Assembly: GCA_029531795.1 (NCBI GenBank)
Contig: JAPEIS010000010.1
Span: forward strand, 1,116,001 to 1,180,000
Reading direction: 5' to 3'
Length of the DNA stretch: 64,000 bases
Source: Sclerotinia nivalis
Lineage: Eukaryota; Ascomycota; Leotiomycetes; Helotiales; Sclerotiniaceae
Shown here: positions 13,001 to 24,036 of the stretch, piece by piece
How the letters are laid out: every line of letters starts with the position of its first letter
How positions within the stretch are numbered: position 1 is the stretch's first letter
Position numbers and translations under genes: made by a program
Notes under the pieces: generated by a model
What the model saw: the letters and a program-made list of their open reading frames with translations, nothing else
The model's database searches: none
Told to the model about the DNA's origin: nothing

Positions 13001-15830
13001 TATTGAAATATACCTTTTCATTCAAAAGATCATCATTATTTCGCCTTTTCCATAGAAGATTCAATTCAGATACAATTTACTAGAGTTCTATAAGGTACTC
13101 AAATTATTTGCTTTTCTATATTTGAGTTTCTCTATACAGTTTTCAATTATATTTCTCGTTTTAAAGATGATTCAATAGATGAAGAATATCCTTCTATATT
13201 CGAATCTAATATTGAAAACAATTTAGTATTAATAAAATTCTATATTGACGATATCTTTTCAGATTCTATAATTCTGAAAGAAGCTTATTTTAACCTAGCT
13301 AATCATATTCTTCCTCGTTTTGATTTTGCTCAATTATATCTATCTTTCAAAAAATTATATATCTTTATCGATTAAATAAAGGTTTAGAAGTTCTTTATAA
13401 AGCTAACAGTATTATGATTATTAAATCTATTAGAGCAACCAAAATCAAGAATTTTCCGGTTCCTATTAATCAAACTAGAATTCGAAGCTTTCTAATTACA
13501 ATATAGATGATCTGTAAATGTATTAAAAATTTCGTCGAAATCTTTCATCCTCTTTTCCGTCTTACAGATAAAATGAAATAACAATAAGAAACTTATAAAT
13601 AATTAGTTTTCAAATTTTTGCAAAAAGAATGCTTAGAAATAGTTGATTTCTATAATATCGATTATATTCTTCCAATTCAGATATATACAAATTCAAGCAT
13701 TTTCACATCAAGATATTTTATTATTTAGAAATATTACCTTTCAGAATAGAATACTAGATATCTAATAGAATATCCTATATTATATAATTCCTTTTTGTTG
13801 ATCAAAACATAAAGAAATTATAATATTTATAAATATAAATTACTCGTTATTATTGAATTCATCAGAAAATACTATTATTATTTTAGATCTATTGAAGATT
13901 ATATAATCTTTACTGATTATTTACTATTTACAAACTTTCTTTCTTTCAATTCTTAGACTAAAAGCATATATATTTGTTAAACAATAAAACTTATATTTTC
14001 AATATCATTATTATTTATATCTCAAGAATTCATAACAAAATCGCAAATACTCTTTCTCGTATCATTTTCCCGGATCCTGATTGCAAATCAAACAATCTTT
14101 TAAATTCTTTAAAAGAATTACAATATAATACAAACAATCCCAAATAGATTTGGAAAGACGATATTGAAAACTACAAAGAATTTTTTCGCCTTCGAGAAAC
14201 CCAATATCTATAAAAACAATTAAATCTCAAAGATCAAAATATATTCTCTATATTATCATTAGAAGAATCAATAATTACTAATCATCTTATAATTATCTCT
14301 AATAGTATTCAATATAATCTAATTGCAAACAAATATAATAAGGATCTATAATATTCTTCTATATATATTTATATAACAATTCAAACTCTTTCTAAAAACC
14401 TTTCCAAACTAAAAAAAACAATCTTTCTTAAATATATCAAGAATTTTTATATATTTGGAGGCGAATTGTATTTTTCCTTCCGTAGGATCAACAAATGATA
14501 CATCTTCAAATCTGAAGTTTCAGAAGTACTAGTTTTTGTTTATAATTTAGAAGATTATTACATAATAGAATTTACAATCAAAAAGTTTAGGAATTATTGA
14601 TAACCAATATTAATTACCAATATCAAACAGTATATCTAAAATTGTATAAAATATACTAAGTATAATATAAAACAAAGGATATCCTATCTCAAACCTTATA
14701 AAATTGATCGTTCTTTAACTTTTATTAATTTCGATTTTATAGAATCTTTTCTATCCATTTCAATCAATAAAACTGAGATTCTTAAAATGATTTAACCGAT
14801 AATTCAAAAACTTATCAAAATCGGTATTACTATTCAATCAATAGATTTCGATAACGAAATATTCGATAAAAAAGGTTTTATTTACTTTTCTTATATCCTT
14901 CTTATAATCAATTACTTTTCACACTATGTTTAAATTTTTCCAATAATTGAAACAACAAATACTGAAACAGTAAAATACTTGAATTGGATTTTCAATACCT
15001 TTGGAATTCCGATCGAAAGATTTCATAATCTAGATACTCATTTCGAAAATAAAATAATTAAACAGTTTGCTAAAAAAAACCAGAATACTATTTATCTCCA
15101 CAATTATAAAAACTAAGAAATCCTTTGAAATAGTTAAAAAAGATAACAATCTTTTTCAAAGAATCCTCAAGAAAATTGATTTAGGAATCGAAAATTGGCT
15201 TATAGAAATTCAAACTTCAATCAATTCATTTAATATACAAAAGATCAATAATTTAGAATATTCTTCTTATAAGATCTTTTTTGGATATCAGTCTATAAGA
15301 CATCTGGAAATCAAATACTCTTCAAATTAATATTTTGAAATCCAAAACTTCTTATTCAATATTACAAACCTCGATAAAAACTTTTCAAAAGAAATCCATC
15401 AATCAAAAGTCTTCGATTTTATATACAACAAAAATCTAATTCAACAAAAAATCTTACAATAATCTAATTGGAAAAAAGCATTAGCTAAAAAAAAATACGA
15501 TATAAATATTCGAAACTATACAATTTTCGACCCTAATCAAATAATTATACTCTATAATAAAGCATTTGCTAAAAAGAAGCTTCATTCAATCTACTATAAT
15601 CCATTTGTAGTAATTGGTCCTATAAGAAATCATCAGAAATCCTATCAACTACAATAAATCAATAATAAATCTATTCATCGATTCTTTTATATCGATCATT
15701 TAAAACCTTTTAAACCTAAAACGGATTATTTGCAAACCTCATTCGAAAAAAACATCCCTGAATATCAGAATTTACAAATTAATACTTTCAAAACAATTCT
15801 TCCTTTCATTTTACAAAACAGAAAAGACTT
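10020..15830 (+). pseudogene. Gypsy-G G1 pol (protease?, RT, RNase H, integrase), broken
   Basis: A long degraded frame. A possible protease and a low-complexity spacer (E/S-rich at 11800-11940) precede the reverse transcriptase. RT is recognised by VFDYSKVIEQI, LQFDLKYTYWNIPFH (about 12880-13010) and an intact YIDD at 13241-13252. RNase H follows with IYTNSSIFTS near 13685, where an aspartate seems to have become N. An integrase core appears from about 14800 (YFSHYVQIFP; LDTHFENKII). This is gypsy order. Stops are of RIP type throughout. The stretch of about 2 kb before RT is longer than in most gypsy elements; I cannot assign a function to it. Confidence 0.75.
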
Positions 15831-16466
15831 TTGACAACCCGAAAAGGAAAATAACCTATAATAACAACAAAAACATTTTCAAATCAGAGTATATATTACA
15901 AAAAAATCATATGAGGTATATTTTCAATTTCAATAGGATCTAAATCATATACAAAATCGGAAGAATCTGATCGAATCTGTATAAGATCAGAACTTCAATT
16001 AATCGATTAACTGATAAACAATCTGTTTTTAAAGAAATTGATGCCGTTATTATTTTCGGAAAAGTTAAAAATAAAAGGATTATTAATATAACAATTCTTT
16101 TAAACCTAGAAAACCTCAATAAACTTATTCCTAATTAAACCATTTTCAACAAACAATCTTGTAGTTTTCCTTTCAAACTTTCGATCGTTTTCTTCAACCA
16201 AATCTAAGCTTTATTTTCAATTCAATTTATGAATAATTTTAAATATTAAATTGTTTTAAGATCTTTCTATATTTTCAGCAAAATGGTATAAACCGAAAGT
16301 AGCATTAATTTAATATAATCCATTTCTTCTTTTTTCATTAATTAGAAAAGTAAAAATAGTATATTAGACTAGGAGTTAGAGAAATATCATTTCACAAAAA
16401 AGCTTCTATTTCATTTAGCAAAAAGACAATATATATATAACTTCAAAAAACCTCTAAATAAAAGAA

Positions 16467-16484
16467 ATATACAGGGACGTATAT
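16467..16484 (+). other. Small hairpin before the 3' LTR of G1
   Basis: ATATAC-AGGGAC-GTATAT forms a six-pair stem with a six-base loop, 17 bases before the 3' LTR. G2 has ATATGC-AGGAAC-GCATAT at the equivalent place, so the stem is intact in both although two positions differ. No polypurine tract abuts the LTR in either copy. Confidence 0.5.
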
Positions 16485-16501
16485 TGCTTCAGCTCTGGTC
16501 T

Positions 16502-16634
16502 AGATACTATACTAAAAAGGAGGCAGATAACATAACTCCAAAAGGGTCTATATAATCATTCCAACTCAACCTAGTTTAATAAAAAATGCGTAACTTCAAT
16601 TTATCATTTTGTATCCGTCTCCGTCGTATTTACT
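16502..16634 (+). repeat. 3' LTR of Gypsy-G G1 (133 bp)
   Basis: It starts AGATACTATACTAAAAAGG and ends GTATTTACT, followed by the target duplication ACCAA at 16635-16639. Confidence 0.85.
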
Positions 16635-16639
16635 ACCAA

Positions 16640-19195
16640 GTACATTTTAGATTCACCATCACTTACAAACGAGCTGGATTCGGGGGTGGAGGTAGATCTG
16701 GGGGGTGATTATGAAAATACAGAACCTGGTCTAGGACTATTCAATTTACCTAATCCCTCAGATGACAACGATAGAGCAAGTAATAGAGATATACGAACAC
16801 CAATCGATCCTTCCATTGAAGAAACCAAAAATGCCGATTTTGCTATTAAAAAGCAATTACATTTTACAGATAAAGATAATAACAATACTCAAAGGGATAC
16901 TCGTAATAATAATTCGAATCTCGATTTTGCAGAATATATTAATATAAAGAATATAAAGTTTGAGTTTATTAATCGTATTATCAAAATTCTTCGTAATAAA
17001 TACGAAAATGATCCAGAGCTTTCTTTAATCGATCAATTACAACATTCCAAAAGAAAGAAAATACATTAATATAATCAATTAAAGTATACCGTAAAAGAAA
17101 TCCAATCATCGGAAAGATTATTATACTTTATGTTATTTCTTGATAGGCTTATTAAAGATTCACAAATTTATAACTTTAAAAAAACACCCAAAAGAACTTA
17201 CCTTATAAAGATTGAAATATCTAGAGCTTAGATTAATTTATTTGAATTTCAATCATTCGATTATTAATCAAAATCACCTTTTTTCCAATATTATATACCA
17301 AAACAATCAATATATATTCAAAAACAATTATATATATAATAATACCATTAAAGAAATAATTTCAATACTGAATCCTATATAAGAATTATCATTATATAAA
17401 AGATAGATTCATCGGAATTAAATTGTTTCAACGATATTCATTCTATTTTCTAACCCGATCAAACTGGAATGGATAATATAAAAGAATATTTCTAATTTGT
17501 AACAATTCATAACATAATCATTACTAAAACTAAAACAGAACTATTATTGCTATCCATCTGATCTATTATCTATAGATTATAAACAATATCTCTTCCTCGA
17601 ATTTATATCTCTACAGTTTCAAAGCTATCCTACTTTTACTATTAATTAGAAGAATATCAAATAGAATATTGGTTCAAGTAGAATTACAATCTTGAAGTTA
17701 ATAATCTTAAAATTAGAAATACCTGATATAAAATCGACTCCGGATCGGAATCTATAAAACCGATCCTTTTTTAATAAATATTTATATACAAATATAATAA
17801 TCAAGATCTAATCATTCGTTGCCGTTTTCGTTTAATAATACAAAAAGATATTCAAGCTAAGAATACAATTGAAATTATTTATACTATTATACTTGTTGAT
17901 CGATCATTTCGAATCGTTATAATAATCATTACCAAATACAATCTTGAAATCAAACAATACAATATAATCAATATTTTTATTAATACTTGATACAACCTTT
18001 TTGATATCTTAATTGTATACTATCTTTTTGATAACTACAAAGTCCCCAATAAATATATCATTATCGATCAAATATTGTATAATCTTCGAGATTCCCCTAC
18101 AATATAATTCAGGGATTTTATTCGAATACTTGGAAAATTAGGATTGGTATAATATAAAAAAGAACTATATCTCTATATCAATTCAGAGTATATCGTTATG
18201 ATTCTATTCTTCATAGATAATGTTCAGATTATATATTATAAAAAGAACGAATTAGCTATTATAAATATTATCGAAGGAATTAAAGCTGTATATGAGCTAT
18301 ATGATTTTAGAGATACAAAATAATTTCTAAGAATACGAATCCTTTATAATTGATCTAAGAAAAAGCTATGGTTAATTTATAATATATATATTAAAAAGAT
18401 TACTAAGAAATTTAAAACAACAAATAGAACTGTATATACATCACTTCCTATAATAGTATTTCGGAAAAATTCAGATTAAGCTCCTATATATATAATCAAA
18501 TTGTATCAAGAGAAAGTAGAATCAATTCTATATATTATAATTATAATAAAAACAGATGTTTTATTCATTATTTTACAACTGAATTATTATTTGATCAATT
18601 TATTGACCGAATATATGAAAACTATTAATCATTGTTTTGAATATCTCTGAAATATAAGGTTTCTTGTAATATAATACAACGATAATCAAATACCACAACT
18701 TTTTATCTTTTTAGATATTTCTTTTACGAATAATCCAGATATTTATAAATCATCCCAAGGATACATAATATCCTTTTTCGATAGTTTAATTGTATAGAAA
18801 GTATCTAAGCAGGATATTATAATTATTTCAATTATTAAAACTGAATTATTCGATATCGAGTATATATCAAAAGAAACTATAGTAATTTTATATTTTCTAA
18901 AGGAAATCGATCTTGTAATAAAAGAATCCATATCAATATTCTATAATAATCAGTAAGTAATCAGATTAATAATTAATAAGAACAAACGAATTACTATAAA
19001 GCTCAGATATATCGATATACAGAATATATGATTACAATAGGAATATTCAAAAGAGAGCTTCTATATAATCTACTTTCCAATTGCCGATATAATAGCCGAT
19101 AGGCTCACCAAAAACCTTATACAACAAAAGTTCGAACATTTTTGTTTTCTTCTGAATCTACAAGATATTAGCAATAAGATTATAAAAATTGAATA
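16640..19195 (+). pseudogene. Copia-B B1 pol, linker, reverse transcriptase and RNase H (broken)
   Basis: An acidic linker (16686-17066, starting MEVDLGGDYENTEPGLGLFN) leads into a degraded reverse transcriptase. The active-site stretch reads FIDNVQIIYYKKNELAI near 18200, where copia elements have a V-D-D motif, so one aspartate is now N. Then comes the typical copia C-terminus: SQGYIISFFDSLIV, ISIIKTELFDIEYISKE, ISIFYNNQ and PIADIIADRLTKN (about 18750-19115), the last being the ADxLTK signature at the end of copia RNase H. Frame register is kept but stops are frequent. The same C-terminus is seen in B4 (to about 49160) and in reverse in B3. Confidence 0.8.
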
Positions 19196-19205
19196 AAAAT
19201 AATTA

Positions 19206-19975
19206 TAAACCATCTACTGTATTATATACTTTCAAATTTAATATTATTATATTACTATATTAAATTGGTTAATTTTGTTTGTATATATATATAATATCAA
19301 TTAATTCATAATTACTACTACAATATCCTTCTATTCAAAAATCTATAATAAAACAAAAACTATTAAATTTATTGCCGATTTTTCTTATTATTTTTTATCT
19401 CTTTTCTTTTTGATATTTTTTCTTTTTTCGATCCTCGGTATAAAAGTAACGCCATTCAAAATTGAATAGAAAACCGATCGTATATATCTACAAACGAATT
19501 TTATCAAATTAATATATAATCGAAAATTTCCTCTATTCATTTTAGTACGATTAATGTTATATATAATACTGACTGAAAGATATAATCCATTTATTAACCA
19601 ATCGCATAAACATACGAACAAATTTCGTCGAATTTGTATACGATCGAAGTCCTCCTTAGTTCATTTTTATACGATAATCATGAAGATATAGATCACCTCA
19701 AAAATATCATTTTGATAACCATCACGATAATTATACTACAAAATGAAGAATGAAATAATTTATATTTCAGATCTTTTCGATTATACTCTCCTTTTTCGAA
19801 TCTCATTAGACTCTTCGAAACCTTATTATATCGTTTGATTAATTCGATTTCATTAATTACAAACTATCTACTACATTATACACTTTCGAACAAAACATTA
19901 TTATAATATTATACAAAATCAATGAAATTTGATTGTATATATATATATATCATATTAACTAATTCGTTACTATTA
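19206..19975 (+). repeat. TRIM-like module in the 3' region of copia-B B1 (two direct repeats of about 115 bp)
   Basis: Direct repeats at about 19206-19318 and 19861-19975 (both with CTACTG/CATTATA-like starts and ending near AATTCRTTACTA) flank about 540 bp. B4 has the pair at 49172-49282 and 49811-49921, and B3 (minus) at 38368-38251 and 37712-37611. The middle part contains a further imperfect duplication of about 65 bp (near 19490 and 19610). It encodes no long frame. Confidence 0.65.
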
Positions 19976-19978
19976 ATC

Positions 19979-20200
19979 AAAACCGATCATATTAATCAAA
20001 TCGATCAATATATTACAATTTATATTCATTTTTTTATATTAATTGATCAATATAACTAAAACGATCAACTTTCTTCAAAGGATCAATATTCAGAATGACT
20101 AGTATAATCAATAGATCAACTTTATCAATGTAGTCGCGAAACAGTCAATTTGATCAATTTGATCAATTTGATCAATATAATCAATTAATCGACCAAATTG
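19979..20200 (+). repeat. GATCAA-rich repeat array of copia-B B1
   Basis: Short units of the type TTGATCAAT and ATAATCAAT recur every 9-12 bases, densest at 20140-20190. The same array lies between the TRIM-like module and the 3' LTR in B3 (37385-37600, minus) and B4 (49925-50150), so it is a family trait. Confidence 0.7.
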
Positions 20201-20329
20201 AACCACACTACCAATTTTAATCGGAATCACTCGAAATCGATATTTATATATTATTAAGACCTATACTCTATATTTGATCAATTATTACTTTTTACAATCT
20301 TTCTTTATTGTTACAAACCGATTCTCGAT

Positions 20330-20339
20330 TTGGGGGGTA
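20330..20339 (+). other. Polypurine tract of copia-B B1
   Basis: The G-run in TTTGGGGGGTA ends directly at the 3' LTR. It is one of the few G-runs left in this AT-rich tract. Confidence 0.6.
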
Positions 20340-20698
20340 TGTTATGGGTAATTATATAATATCTGATTTATATAATTGGTAATCTATGATCACTTTATTC
20401 TTTACGATTATTATACTCTTTATTTTATATTAATTATCAGATTCTTTTAGATCTTATCGATTTTTACAATTGTCAACTCTTTCCTGATATCATATAGATC
20501 GAAGCCTAACCTAATTAATACTTCTCATCGATTAGATAACTTCCATTAAATTTATATATATTATCTATGATCCTTAAGATCGAGGGCAGGTTATTCAATA
20601 CAGTTTTTATTCAATATATATTTAATTCTATCATTTTACTATAATCATCTTCTCCCCGATTTCTTCAATATGCTCTATGATCGTACTATCTCGTGATA
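20340..20698 (+). repeat. 3' LTR of copia-B B1 (359 bp)
   Basis: It starts TGTTATGGGTAATTATATAAT and ends TATCTCGTGATA, matching the solo LTR at 41838-42199. The next base continues copia-B B2 sequence. Confidence 0.85.
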
Positions 20699-21064
20699 GG
20701 ATTAGAATATATAAATCAAGAAATATTTACGAAATAGATCAAAATGCAAATCATAGTAGGTTTATCAAATAAATTCTGAATGAAAGTAGTATAAACTGTA
20801 ATCTATTTATACAATATAAATCCTTTGAAGGTCAAATCCTTCAAATCTCTTAATGAGATACTCGATATATAGTTCTATGATTATTTTCGCAAAAACAATC
20901 CTTTATTCGTAAGGAAAATATCTGATGATCTTTATCCCAATTGGAATGGGATCTATAAATATAGATACCGAATCTATTTTTTGGATAAAAGCAAAGAGAT
21001 TGGAATTAATAGAAAATAATACAAAACCAATCCTCGAGTATATATTGAATATTTGATAGGCTAT
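20699..21064 (+). pseudogene. Copia-B B2 integrase C-terminal fragment
   Basis: The sequence aligns with B4 45960-46325, the integrase C-terminus (in B4, IAIYLYNINSLKAKSFKSFN and NPLFAEKISDDLYFNWNGIY). It is cut by B1 on the left and G2 on the right. The last five bases GCTAT correspond to GCTAC at 35865-35869, a target duplication with one transition. Confidence 0.7.
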
Positions 21065-21197
21065 AGTAAACACGATAGAAACGGATACAAAATGATAAAT
21101 TGAAGTTGCGTATTTTTTATTAAACTAGATTGAGTTGGAGTGGTTATATAGACTCTTTTGGAGTTATATTATTTGTCTCCTTTTTGGTACGGTATTT
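21065..21197 (-). repeat. 3' LTR of Gypsy-G G2 (133 bp)
   Basis: The sense strand starts AAATACCGTACC at 21197 and ends GTGTTTACT at 21065. It aligns with the other three Gypsy-G LTRs. Confidence 0.85.
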
Positions 21198-21214
21198 AGA
21201 CCGGAATTGAAACA

Positions 21215-21232
21215 ATATGCGTTCCTGCATAT
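21215..21232 (-). other. Small hairpin before the 3' LTR of G2
   Basis: On the sense strand it reads ATATGC-AGGAAC-GCATAT, equivalent to the G1 hairpin at 16467-16484 with both stem arms changed and pairing kept. Confidence 0.5.
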
Positions 21233-24036
21233 TTCTCTTATTCAGAGGTTTTCTGAAGTTATGTATATGTTGTCTTTTTGCTAAATGAATTAGAAGCCTT
21301 CTTGTAAAATGATATTTCCCTAGCTCTTAGTTTAGTATATTATTTTTATTTTCCTATTTAATGAAAAAGAAGAAATGGATTATATTAAATTAATACCGTT
21401 TTCGGTTTATGTCATTTTGTTATAAATATAAAAAGATTTTAAAACAATTTAATATTTAAAACCTTTTATGAATTGAATTGAAAATTAAGTTTAGATTTGG
21501 TTGAAGAAAATGGTCGAAAGTTTGAAAGGAAAACTATAAGATTGTTTACTGAAAGTGGTTTAATTAGAAATAAATTCATTGAGGTTTTTTAAATTCAAAA
21601 GAATTATTGTATTGATAATCCTTTTATCCTTAATCTTTTCCGAAAATAATAACGGTATCAATTTTCTCAAAAACAGATTGTTGAAGTTCAAATATAATCT
21701 TATCAGCTAATCGGTTAATTGAAGTTCTAACCTTGTATAGATTTGATCAGATTCTTCCGATTTTGTATATAATTTAGGTTTTGTTGAGATCGAAAGTGTA
21801 TTTTATATAATCTTTTTGTAATATATACTCTGATTTGAAAATGTTTTTATTGTTATTATAAATTATTTTCCTTTTCGGGTTATTAAGGGTTTTTTTTGTT
21901 TTGTAAGGTGAAAGGAAAAGTTATTTTGAAAATATTAATTTATAAATTCTAGTATTCAGAAATGCTTTTTTCGAATAAGATTTGTAAATAGTTTATTTTA
22001 GATTTAAAAGGTTTTAGATGATCGATATAAAAGAATCAATGAATAGATTTATTATTGACTTATTGTAATTGATAGAACTTCTGATGATTTCCTATAGGAT
22101 CAACTATTATAAATAGATTACAATAAACTAAATAAAGTTTCTTTTTAATAGATATTTCATTATAAAATATAATCATTTGATTAAGATTGAAAACTATATA
22201 GTTTCGAATTTTTATATTGTATTTTTCTTTAGTTAGTATCTTTTTTCAATTAGATTATTGTAAGATTTTCTGTTGAATTAGCTTTTTGTTATATATAAAA
22301 TCGAAGACTTTCGTTTGATGAATTTTTTCTGGAAAGTTCTTATTGAGATTTGTAATATTGAATAAAAAGTTTTGGATTTCAAAATGTTGATTTGAAAGGT
22401 ATTTGATTTTTAGATATTCTATAAATTGATATTCAAAAAGGATCTTATAAGAAGAATATTCTAGATAATCGATTTTTTATATATTGAGTAAATTGATTGA
22501 GATTTGAACTTCTATAAACCAATTTTCGATTCCTGAATTAATCTTCTTGAGAATTCTTTAAAAAAGATTTTTATTTTTCTTAGTTATATTAAAGGATTTC
22601 TTAGCTTCTATAATTATAGAGATAAATAGCATTCCGATTTCTTTAGCAAATTATTTAATTATCTTATTTTCGAAATGAATACCTGGATTATAAAATCCTC
22701 TAATCGGAATTCCAAAGGTATTGAAAATCCAATTTAAATATTTTACTATTTCAATATTTGTTATTCCAATTATTGGAAAAACTTAAATATAATATGAAAA
22801 GTAATCGATTACAAAAAAAATATAAGAAAAGTAAATAAAACCTTTTTTATCAAATATATTGTTATCGAAATCTATTGATTGAATAATAATATCGATTTTA
22901 ATAAGTTTTTGAATTACTGATTAGATCATTTTAAAAATCTCAATCTTATTGATTGAAATAGATAAAAAAGATTTTATAAAATCGAAATCAATAAGAATTA
23001 AAGAACGATCAATTTTATAAGATTTAAAATAAAATATCCTTTGTTGTATATTATATTTAGTATATTTTATACAATTTTAGATATATTATTTGATATTGAT
23101 AATTAATATTGATTATCAATAATTCCTAAACTTTTTGATTATAAATTTTGCCACGTAATGATTTTCTAAATCATAAACGAAAGTTAATATTTCTGAAACT
23201 TCAGATTTGAAAACGTATCATTTGTCAACTCTACGAAAAGAAAAATACAATTTGCCTTTAAGTATATAAAAATTCTTGATATATTTAAAAAAGGCTGCTT
23301 TTTTTAATTTGAAAAAATCTTCAGAAAAAATTTGAATTGTTATATAAGTATATATAAAAAAATACTATAGATCTTTATTATATTTATTTGCAATTGAATT
23401 ATATTGAATATTATTGAAGATAATTATAATATGATTAGTAATTATTGATTCTTTCAATAATAATATAGAGAATATATTTTGATTTTTGAAATCTAATTGT
23501 TTCTGTAGATATTAGACTTCTCGAAAACAAAGAAGTTTTTTGTAGCTTTCAATATCATCTTTTCAAATCCATTTGGGATTGTTTGTATTATATTATAATT
23601 CTTCTAAAAAATCTAAAAGGTCATTTGATTTGCAATCAGAATTCAGGAAAATAGTACAAGAAAGAGTATTCACGATTTTGTTATAAATTTTTGAGATATG
23701 AATAATAGTGATATTGAGAGTGGAAAGTTTTATTGTTTAATAAGTATATATACTTCTAATCTGAAAATTGAAAAAAAGAAAATTGGTAAATAGCAAATGA
23801 TCAATAAAGATTATATAATCTTCAATAAATCTGAAATAGTAATAGTATTTTCTAACGAATTCAATGATAGCAAATAATTTGTATTTATAGATATTATAGT
23901 TTCTTTATGTTTTGGTTAACAAAAAGGAATTATATAAAATAGAATATTCTATTAGATATTCAGTATTCTATCCTGAAGGGTAATGTTTCTGAGTAATAAA
24001 ACATTCTAATGCGAAAGCGTTTGAATTTGTATATAT

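Larger units (their letters stand above)
3149..16634 (+). mobile_element. Gypsy-G copy G1, Ty3/gypsy-type LTR retrotransposon
   Basis: The element is bounded by 133-bp LTRs and a perfect 5-bp target duplication ACCAA (3144-3148 and 16635-16639) inside copia-B B1. Without the nested A1 element it is about 8.6 kb. Its order is LTR, short leader, gag, then a long pol with reverse transcriptase, RNase H and integrase. The position of integrase after RNase H is the gypsy order. The LTRs start AGATAC and end TTTA(C/T)T rather than TG...CA. It is heavily RIP-mutated and has no intact frame. The second copy, G2, is inverted at 21065-35864. Confidence 0.85.
2792..20698 (+). mobile_element. Copia-B copy B1, interrupted by Gypsy-G G1
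   Basis: B1 runs 2792-3148, is interrupted by G1 (3149-16634, with A1 inside it), and resumes 16635/16640-20698, ending in a 3' LTR. If the insert and one copy of its 5-bp target duplication are removed, the sequence matches the uninterrupted stretch of B4 at 46300-46660 and continues to the pol C-terminus. The left part of B1 was displaced beyond the window by B0. B1 is itself inserted in B2: the base after its 3' LTR continues B2 in mid-integrase (GGATTAGAATATATAAATCA, compare B4 at 45960). Confidence 0.8.

Noticed and set aside
19388..19621. A 77-codon frame found in B1 and, with changes, in B3 (37950-38183) and B4 (49338-49571)
   Set aside because: It lies antisense in the TRIM-like module of copia-B; its presence in three places reflects repeat copies, not selection on a protein.
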